Below, piece by piece: positions 58,144 to 64,000 of a stretch of DNA of 64,000 bases. A model generated the notes under the pieces. It saw only the letters and a list, made by a program, of their open reading frames with translations, was not told where the DNA came from and made no database searches. The position numbers and the translations under genes are program-made. The stretch is from NCBI RefSeq assembly GCF_900102915.1, contig NZ_FNGG01000004.1, positions 1 to 64,000 of the forward strand, given 5' to 3'. Position 1 is the first letter of the stretch. Every line of letters starts with the position of its first letter. This DNA comes from Salinimicrobium catena. GTDB lineage: Bacteria; Bacteroidota; Bacteroidia; Flavobacteriales; Flavobacteriaceae.

Positions 58144-58365
58144 ATGTATTGGACATTAGAATTAGCATCCTACCTGAGCGATGCGCCATGGCCCGCAACA
58201 AAAGATGAGTTAATTGATTACGCCATCAGGACGGGCGCTCCATTGGAGGTTGTTGAAAACCTGCAGGCCATTGAGGATGAAGGAGATTCCTATGATTCGA
58301 TCGAGGAGATCTGGCCAGATTATCCCACCGATGAGGATTACCTCTGGAATGAAGATGAATATTAA
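58144..58365 (+). CDS. DUF2795 family small protein
   Basis: A 73-residue protein, strongly acidic. MYWTLELASYLSDAPWPATK followed by DELIDYAIRTGAPLEVVENL matches DUF2795, a small domain predicted to be helical. The C-terminal region (EEIWPDYPTDEDYLWNEDEY) is acidic and aromatic. It has its own promoter and terminator. Conserved in flavobacteria, function unknown. Confidence 0.88.
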   Translation: MYWTLELASYLSDAPWPATKDELIDYAIRTGAPLEVVENLQAIEDEGDSYDSIEEIWPDYPTDEDYLWNEDEY

Positions 58366-58393
58366 AAGCATTACACGATAAATAGAAGAAAAA

Positions 58394-58419
58394 AGTCTCA
58401 GAATTGAGGCTTTTTTTTT
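58394..58419 (+). terminator. Rho-independent terminator after DUF2795 gene
   Basis: A 7-bp stem AGTCTCA / TGAGGCT (one G-U pair) with loop GAAT followed by nine T. It also lies just before the secA promoter. Confidence 0.75.
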
Positions 58420-58430
58420 ATGTACATTTG
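58404..58430 (+). promoter_or_regulatory. Promoter of secA
   Basis: TACATTTG at 58423-58430 is an exact TAnnTTTG, 22 bases before the ATG at 58453. A TTG at 58404-58406 lies 16 bases upstream, within the terminator, so the -33 element is uncertain. Confidence 0.55.
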
Positions 58431-58452
58431 ACATATTAAAACAATAAAAACT

Positions 58453-61400
58453 ATGAGTTTTTTAAATTCAGTATTGAAAGTTTTTGTTGGCGACAAGTCC
58501 AAAAAGGACATTAAGGAGATCCAGCCTATCGTTGACAAGATAAAGGAGCTGGAAAAGGAGTTTGAATCCCTATCTTTAGATGAGCTCCGCGCCAGAACCA
58601 CAACTTTCAAAAATAAGATACAGGAGGCCCTGAAAGAAGTGAATGAACAGATAGAAAGCCTCAATGCCGAAGCAGACGCCTCTGAAGACATTACCCGTAA
58701 AGAAGATATCTACGCCGAAATAGACAGCCTTAAAGACAGGGCTTACGAGATCTCTGAAGACGTACTAAACGAAATACTTCCGGAAGCTTTTGCTAACCTT
58801 AAAGAAACAGCCAAGCGCTTTGCCAATAACGAGCAGCTGAAGGTAACGGCATCATCTTACGACCGTGAACTTTCCGCAGAAAAAGATTACGTGAACCTTG
58901 ACGGAGACCATGCCGTATGGAACAACTCCTGGGACGCAGCCGGGAAACCAGTGACCTGGGATATGGTGCACTATGACGTGCAGCTTATTGGAGGTGTTGC
59001 CATGCACCAGGGAAAGATCGCAGAGATGCAAACCGGGGAAGGTAAAACCCTTGTGGCCACTTTACCCATGTACCTCAACGCCCTTACCGGAAACGGGGTG
59101 CACCTGGTAACGGTGAACGACTACCTGGCAAAAAGGGACAGCGCCTGGATGGCACCTCTTTTTGAGTTCCATGGGCTTAGCGTGGACTGTATCGACTACC
59201 ACAGACCAAACTCTGCAGCCCGAAGAAAAGCATATAATGCAGACATCACCTACGGAACCAACAACGAATTTGGTTTTGATTACCTGCGTGACAACATGTC
59301 CCACTCGCCCGATGACCTGGTACAGCGGCCGCACAATTTTGCGATCGTGGATGAGGTGGATTCGGTGTTGATCGATGACGCGCGTACGCCGTTGATCATT
59401 TCAGGCCCGATCCCAAAAGGAGATGTGCACGAATTCGATCAATTAAAGCCGGCTGTAGCCAACGTGGTAGAAGCTCAGCGAAAATATCTTACCGGAGTAC
59501 TGGCCGAAGCCAAGAAACTAATAGCTGCCGGAGACAACAAAGAAGGTGGGTTCCAATTGCTGCGTGTTTACCGCGGACTTCCGAAAAATAAAGCTCTGAT
59601 CAAATTTTTGAGTGAGGAAGGAATTAAGGCCCTGCTTCAAAAAACAGAGAATTATTACATGCAGGACAACAACCGTGAAATGCCTAAGGTTGATGCCGAA
59701 CTGTATTTTACCATAGATGAAAAGACCAACCAGATAGATCTTACCGATAAGGGGATCGACTATCTCTCCGGAAAAGATGAACCCGATTTCTTCGTGATGC
59801 CCGAAATTGGAATGGAGATCGCCAAGATCGAGAAAGAAGGTCTTTCCAAAGAAGAAGAAGCAGAGAAAAAAGAGGAGCTTTTCCGTGATTACAGCGTGAA
59901 GAGCGAACGAATTCACACCCTAAGACAGCTCCTAAAAGCTTACACCCTTTTTGAAAAGGACACTGAGTATGTGGTGATGGACAATAAGGTGAAAATCGTT
60001 GATGAACAGACAGGGCGTATCATGGAAGGCCGCCGATATTCTGACGGGCTGCACCAGGCTATTGAAGCCAAGGAGAGCGTGAAGATCGAGGATGCCACGC
60101 AAACCTTCGCTACGGTAACCCTGCAGAACTACTTCAGGATGTACAGCAAGCTATCGGGTATGACCGGTACTGCTGTGACCGAAGCCGGCGAATTCTGGGA
60201 GATCTACAAACTCGATGTGGTGGAAATTCCTACCAACCGTCCTATCGCCAGAAAAGACAAAGAAGATCTCGTTTTCAAGACCAAACGGGAAAAATATAAC
60301 GCGGTCATCGATCACGTGACCGAACTTTCCAAAGCCGGAAGACCGGTCCTTATTGGTACCACTTCCGTGGAAATTTCAGAATTGCTCAGCCGAATGCTGA
60401 AACTGCGCAATGTGCCTCACAACGTTCTGAACGCGAAACTTCATAAGAAGGAGGCCGATATCGTTGCCGAAGCCGGTAAAGGAGGAATCGTGACCATTGC
60501 CACCAACATGGCGGGTCGTGGTACAGATATTAAATTAAGCCCCGAAGTTAAAGAAGCCGGCGGACTGGCTATTATAGGTACAGAGCGACATGACTCGAGA
60601 CGGGTTGACCGACAGTTAAGAGGTCGTGCCGGACGTCAGGGAGATCCAGGATCTTCTCAGTTCTACGTGTCGCTTGAAGATAACCTGATGCGTTTGTTCG
60701 GGTCTGAAAAGATCGCCAAACTTATGGACCGTATGGGGCTTGAAGAAGGCGAGGTGATCCAGCACTCCATGATCTCAAAGTCAATTGAGCGGGCCCAGAA
60801 AAAAGTGGAAGAGAACAACTTTGGGGTACGTAAGCGTCTGCTGGAGTATGATGATGTGATGAACGCCCAGCGTGAGGTGGTGTACAAACGCCGTTACCAT
60901 GCCCTTTTTGGGGATAGGTTGAGAGTGGACATCGCCAACATGATCTATGATACTTCGGAAAATATCGCCGAGACCAATAAGCTAGCGAACGATTATAAGA
61001 ACTTTGAATTCGAACTGATCCGTTATTTCTCCATGAGCTCCCCTATTTCTGCGGAAGAGTTCGAGAAAATGGATTTCCAGAAGATCGCAGCTATTATCTA
61101 CAAGGCCGCTTACGAGCATTACCAGGCCAAGATGAAGAGCAGTGCCGATGCCGCTTATCCCGTGATCAAACAGGTTTGGGAAGACAAAGGCAATAATTTT
61201 GAGCGTATCTCTGTTCCGTTCACAGATGGAGTAAAAACTCTTTCGGTAGTTACTAACCTGGAGAAAGCTTATGAGTCTGAAGGTAAGCAGCTGATCACCG
61301 ATTTTGAAAAAAACATAAGTTTAGCCATTATTGACGATGCGTGGAAAACACATCTTCGCAAGATGGATGAATTAAAACAAAGTGTACAGCTAGCCGTGCA

Positions 61401-61806
61401 CGAGCAGAAAGATCCGTTACTTATCTACAAGTTCGAAGCCTTTGAACTGTTCAAGGTAATGCTGGACCAGGTGAACAAGGATGTGATCTCCTTCCTTTTC
61501 AAAGGAGAACTTCCGGCGCCGAGTCCGAGCCAGATCCATGAGGCGCGTCAGCAAAAACGCGAAAAAGTGGAGACCAGCAAAGAAGAGATCCCAAATATGG
61601 ATGAACGTGCCGCGCAAAGCCGGGCTGCCGGAAACACCCAGCGCCGTCCGCAGGTTACCGAGACCATCACGCGCGAACGTCCAAAAATTGGAAGGAATGA
61701 TAAGGTTACCATCAAGAACGTGATGACCGGAGAGAACAAAAGCATGAAATTCAAACAAGCCATACCGTTGCTTGATAAGGGAGACTGGGTGCTTGTTGAT
61801 GAATAG
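58453..61806 (+). CDS. secA: Protein translocase ATPase SecA
   Basis: A 1117-residue SecA, longer than the E. coli protein (901) as usual in Bacteroidota. [20 protein letters not shown] is Walker [21 protein letters not shown] Walker [21 protein letters not shown] and [20 protein letters not shown] are the second ATPase lobe. A lineage insertion occupies about residues 340-460, and the C-terminus ends GDWVLVDE without the zinc-binding CxC motif of proteobacterial SecA. It drives Sec-dependent secretion at the inner membrane. It is monocistronic between a promoter and a clear terminator. Confidence 0.97.
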   Translation: MSFLNSVLKVFVGDKSKKDIKEIQPIVDKIKELEKEFESLSLDELRARTTTFKNKIQEALKEVNEQIESLNAEADASEDITRKEDIYAEIDSLKDRAYEISEDVLNEILPEAFANLKETAKRFANNEQLKVTASSYDRELSAEKDYVNLDGDHAVWNNSWDAAGKPVTWDMVHYDVQLIGGVAMHQGKIAEMQTGEGKTLVATLPMYLNALTGNGVHLVTVNDYLAKRDSAWMAPLFEFHGLSVDCIDYHRPNSAARRKAYNADITYGTNNEFGFDYLRDNMSHSPDDLVQRPHNFAIVDEVDSVLIDDARTPLIISGPIPKGDVHEFDQLKPAVANVVEAQRKYLTGVLAEAKKLIAAGDNKEGGFQLLRVYRGLPKNKALIKFLSEEGIKALLQKTENYYMQDNNREMPKVDAELYFTIDEKTNQIDLTDKGIDYLSGKDEPDFFVMPEIGMEIAKIEKEGLSKEEEAEKKEELFRDYSVKSERIHTLRQLLKAYTLFEKDTEYVVMDNKVKIVDEQTGRIMEGRRYSDGLHQAIEAKESVKIEDATQTFATVTLQNYFRMYSKLSGMTGTAVTEAGEFWEIYKLDVVEIPTNRPIARKDKEDLVFKTKREKYNAVIDHVTELSKAGRPVLIGTTSVEISELLSRMLKLRNVPHNVLNAKLHKKEADIVAEAGKGGIVTIATNMAGRGTDIKLSPEVKEAGGLAIIGTERHDSRRVDRQLRGRAGRQGDPGSSQFYVSLEDNLMRLFGSEKIAKLMDRMGLEEGEVIQHSMISKSIERAQKKVEENNFGVRKRLLEYDDVMNAQREVVYKRRYHALFGDRLRVDIANMIYDTSENIAETNKLANDYKNFEFELIRYFSMSSPISAEEFEKMDFQKIAAIIYKAAYEHYQAKMKSSADAAYPVIKQVWEDKGNNFERISVPFTDGVKTLSVVTNLEKAYESEGKQLITDFEKNISLAIIDDAWKTHLRKMDELKQSVQLAVHEQKDPLLIYKFEAFELFKVMLDQVNKDVISFLFKGELPAPSPSQIHEARQQKREKVETSKEEIPNMDERAAQSRAAGNTQRRPQVTETITRERPKIGRNDKVTIKNVMTGENKSMKFKQAIPLLDKGDWVLVDE

Positions 61807-61827
61807 AACCTGAAATATTTTAAATGG

Positions 61828-61860
61828 AAACCCCGAAGTTTGAGCTTCGGGGTTTTATTT
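61828..61860 (+). terminator. Rho-independent terminator after secA
   Basis: An 11-bp stem AAACCCCGAAG / CTTCGGGGTTT with a 6-base loop TTTGAG, followed by TATTT. Confidence 0.85.
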
Positions 61861-61927
61861 TTGAGGAATTTTCAGCATACGGTAAAGTTTTTTCCTAATT
61901 TTATAGAACCCTGCCAAATTTAAACCA

Positions 61928-62416
61928 ATGGAAAAACGTTCTATCGAGATCAAATGGAGCATTCTCTTTACCCTCGCCATGCTTCTGTGGATGTACGCTG
62001 AAAGATTGTTCGGTCTTCACGATGAATGGATCGAAAAACACGCTTTTTACTCCGGATTTTTCGCCATAGTGGCTATCGCCATTTACCTTTTCGCGCTATA
62101 TGACAAAAGAAAGAACTATTACAATGGCTTTATGGACTGGAGAGAAGGCTTTATTTCGGGCCTTTTCATTACCTTGTTCGTGGTCATTCTCTCTCCTCTC
62201 ACACAGTATATCATCAGCAGGTTTATTTCTCCGGAATTTTTTCCGAACATCATTCGCTACTCGGTCGAAACCGGTGAAATGACCCGTGACCAGGCTCAGG
62301 ATTACTTTAGCCTGAAAAATTATATTATCACCAGCGCGGTATTTGCCGTGATCTCCGGGGTGATCACCTCTGCCATCGCAGCTTTATTGATGCGAAAAAG
62401 AAAAAAAAGAGCCTGA
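61928..62416 (+). CDS. DUF4199 family membrane protein
   Basis: A 162-residue protein with four hydrophobic segments: about 12-26 (ILFTLAMLLWMYAERLF), 38-58 (AFYSGFFAIVAIAIYLFALY), 72-95 (GFISGLFITLFVVILSPLTQ) and 132-155 (TSAVFAVISGVITSAIAALL). The positively charged tail (MRKRKKRA) is cytoplasmic by the inside-positive rule. YYNGFMDWREGFISG between segments two and three is a DUF4199 hallmark. Found mainly in Bacteroidota; function unknown. Confidence 0.88.
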   Translation: MEKRSIEIKWSILFTLAMLLWMYAERLFGLHDEWIEKHAFYSGFFAIVAIAIYLFALYDKRKNYYNGFMDWREGFISGLFITLFVVILSPLTQYIISRFISPEFFPNIIRYSVETGEMTRDQAQDYFSLKNYIITSAVFAVISGVITSAIAALLMRKRKKRA

Positions 62417-62445
62417 TCTGCAGAAGCTGCTGATTTAACAGGCCT

Positions 62446-62479
62446 TTTGCATAAAAAGACTTGCAACTCCTTATCTTTA
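62446..62479 (+). promoter_or_regulatory. Possible promoter of the iron-transport-like gene
   Basis: TTTG at 62446-62449, a 22-base gap, then TATCTTTA at 62472-62479 (one mismatch from TAnnTTTG). The ATG follows 26 bases later. Confidence 0.5.
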
Positions 62480-62505
62480 GTAGAGAAACCAACAAAATCT
62501 CGATC

Positions 62506-63036
62506 ATGAAGATAGAAGACAATGAAAGAAAGACAGAACTGGCAGAACAACAGGGAAAAGCTTTTTCTGAAGCGTTGGACTATATGAAGAACATGGATAA
62601 CCATGCGGAAAAGTCGGTTGAAGACTACATCATTAGCCTGGCTTCTGAAGAGGCAGAAGGAACATACCGGCTCAAGAACGGGAAGCTGGAATGGCAGGTG
62701 CCGGATAAAAATTTCAATACCCATCTTGAGATCGTGGTGCGCGATAAAAAAGACAAGCGCTTCATTCCGGGATTAAAGATAAAAGCGAAAATTTATAATG
62801 ATAAGGACGAACTGGTGGTGGAAAAAGATTGTCCGTTCCTGTGGCATCCATTTTTGTACCATTACGGAGCCATGTTCGAGATCCCGGAAGAGGGAAAATA
62901 TACTGTGGAAGTGAGTTTCCCGGCACCCGAATTTCACCGGCACGATGAGATCAAGGGAAAGAGATACGAAAAAGGGGTACAGGTAAAGATCCCTATTGAA
63001 ATGGAAACCGGGAGAGAACCCCACGGCCCCGAATAG
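62506..63036 (+). CDS. Iron-transport-like (P19/Tp34-type) protein without a signal peptide
   Basis: A 176-residue protein starting at MKIEDNERKTELAEQQGKAF; upstream in-frame codons overlap the promoter. After a helical, charged N-terminus, the part from about residue 60 (KNGKLEWQVPDKNFNTHLEI, then FLWHPFLYHYGAMFEIPEEG and FHRHDEIKGKRYEKG) resembles the beta-sandwich of periplasmic iron/copper-binding P19-type proteins, with histidines that could bind metal. No signal peptide is present, so it would be cytosolic. The VIT1-type transporter lies 27 bases downstream, suggesting a shared metal-handling role. Confidence 0.6.
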   Translation: MKIEDNERKTELAEQQGKAFSEALDYMKNMDNHAEKSVEDYIISLASEEAEGTYRLKNGKLEWQVPDKNFNTHLEIVVRDKKDKRFIPGLKIKAKIYNDKDELVVEKDCPFLWHPFLYHYGAMFEIPEEGKYTVEVSFPAPEFHRHDEIKGKRYEKGVQVKIPIEMETGREPHGPE

Positions 63037-63063
63037 AACAACAACAACCAACTACCGTTTATA

Positions 63064-63792
63064 ATGAAGGAAGCCCAACTTCATTCCCGGGAAAAGATCC
63101 TCTTCTTTAATAAAGAATACATCGCCGAATTCGTTTACGGCGGGATCGATGGTGCCATCACCACATTCGCGGTGGTAGCCGGTGCCGAAGGGGCCAGCCT
63201 GGGAATTTCGGTAGTGATCATTTTAGGGATCGCGAATCTCATTGCCGACGGATTTTCCATGTCTGTCGGTAATTTCTTTTCCACCAAGGCAGAGAGGGAT
63301 TCCTTTGAAAAACATCGGCAGGTAGAATACTGGGAGATCGAAAACCTGAGGGAGCGGGAAGTCGAGGAGATCAGGGAGATCTATGCAGCTAAAGGCTTTA
63401 AAGGAGAGCTCCTGGAACAAGTGGTGGATGTGATCACGGCCGATAAGGAAGTGTGGGTAGATACCATGATGAAAGAAGAACTCGAAATGGTCAAAGGTGA
63501 TAAAACTCCTTACAAGACAGCAGGGGCAACTTTTATCAGTTTCATCCTGGTAGGCTCTGTTCCCCTGCTTTCCTACTTTTTCGCCGGAGAAGATCTTTCT
63601 GTCAAAGACCCCCAACTTTTTCTATACTCCTGTATTCTCACCGGGGTGGCCCTGGCTATTGTGGGTAGCTTAAAAAGTATTGTTAACGAAAAGAACATTA
63701 TTTGGGGTATTTTGGAAACTACACTTTTAGGCGGTCTTGCCGCCTTCCTCGCTTATTTCGTGGGCGATCTTCTTGAAAATCTCTTTCTCTGA
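63064..63792 (+). CDS. VIT1/CCC1 family transporter
   Basis: A 242-residue membrane protein. YGGIDGAITTFAVVAGAEGA is the diagnostic first helix, and LIADGFSMSVGNFFSTKAER the second with metal-site residues. A long charged cytoplasmic stretch (about 85-145, rich in Glu, e.g. REREVEEIREIYAA) may be the metal-binding domain, then three further membrane segments follow. The family moves Fe2+ or Mn2+. It is cotranscribed with the iron-transport-like gene by spacing. Confidence 0.92.
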   Translation: MKEAQLHSREKILFFNKEYIAEFVYGGIDGAITTFAVVAGAEGASLGISVVIILGIANLIADGFSMSVGNFFSTKAERDSFEKHRQVEYWEIENLREREVEEIREIYAAKGFKGELLEQVVDVITADKEVWVDTMMKEELEMVKGDKTPYKTAGATFISFILVGSVPLLSYFFAGEDLSVKDPQLFLYSCILTGVALAIVGSLKSIVNEKNIIWGILETTLLGGLAAFLAYFVGDLLENLFL

Positions 63793-63958
63793 AAGCTGCA
63801 GCAGGTAAGAATTTTCCATATAATTTAATTCTTAATTTTTTCTGACTATTCTTAAAAATACCTGAATATATTATTAAAAATCAGGGTTTTAACAATTGAT
63901 TAGCAATACAATTCCTTCCTCCGTTCTTATATTGCCATACAATTTAAAAAGGTATCAT

Positions 63959-64000
63959 ATGGAAGATCGTTACTCTAAATTTAAGAAGTTAAACTGGCTC
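63959..64000 (+). CDS. Start of a further gene, cut by the window edge
   Basis: ATG at 63959 gives the first 14 residues MEDRYSKFKKLNWL, then the window ends. The 166-base leader is AT-rich. Too little is present for a family call. Confidence 0.4.
   Translation, partial: MEDRYSKFKKLNWL

Overview
The window looks like a chromosomal segment of a flavobacterium (phylum Bacteroidota, probably Flavobacteriaceae). Upstream regions lack Shine-Dalgarno sequences but several carry the Bacteroidota -7 element TAnnTTTG. Characteristic families are a SecA of 1117 residues, DUF4199, DUF2795, four-helix-bundle S23 proteins, a tyrosine kinase with a Tyr-Gly tail, and dispersed repeat families of the kind common in this group. 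No rRNA, tRNA or CRISPR array was seen.

From 83 to about 51,500 the window is one very large surface-polysaccharide locus. The block 83-17,993 (minus strand) is a tightly packed chain with many 1-4 base overlaps. It holds glycosyltransferases, a Wzy/WaaL-type membrane protein, an asparagine-synthase-like enzyme, a NeuB-type synthase, methyltransferases and an unusual PP-loop ATPase. A lone plus-strand UDP-GlcNAc 2-epimerase follows at 18,162-19,247. The block 19,234-34,033 (minus, AT-rich) has mostly GT2 and GT4 glycosyltransferases, two FkbM methyltransferases, a Wzm/Wzt ABC exporter and a pyruvyltransferase. From 34,127 to 41,896 come two sulfotransferases, a second pyruvyltransferase, further glycosyltransferases and a NeuC-type hydrolysing epimerase. 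From 43,107 to 47,780 come a polysaccharide deacetylase, a formyltransferase, a NeuA-type cytidylyltransferase and AsnB. From 47,817 to 51,516 (minus) lie an S23 protein, a Wzc-like kinase and a Wza-like export lipoprotein. About 21 glycosyltransferases are present, so the product is probably one or more large, sulfated, pyruvylated, methylated and nonulosonate-containing glycans. NeuC and NeuA lie together, but NeuB is about 28 kb away.

From 51,700 onward the content becomes housekeeping: an ABC-F ATPase, a REP-associated tyrosine transposase between two matching hairpins, a methyltransferase, a LolD/MacB-type ATPase, two tiny membrane proteins, cobalamin adenosyltransferase, DUF2795, SecA, DUF4199, an iron-transport-like protein and a VIT1/CCC1 transporter.

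The most unusual signal is between genes and occasionally inside them. At least eighteen blocks of degenerate tandem heptamers (period 7) use a small shared set of motifs (TTTGTGG, TTTGGAA, CAGAGGA, CAACTGA, AATTGTT, GTTCAAT, GTAAACA) on either strand. They sit at gene ends and starts, flank both S23 genes in inverted orientation, and lie inside three reading frames where they are translated. A second family (about 112 bp, ends CGTC[AT]TTGCGAG / CTCGCAA[AT]GACG) forms a four-copy array of period 128 next to a GIY-YIG gene and precedes three near-identical promoters. A third family makes an A-B-B-A-B composite at 55,155-55,912. Together these suggest a region repeatedly reshaped by repeat-associated processes.
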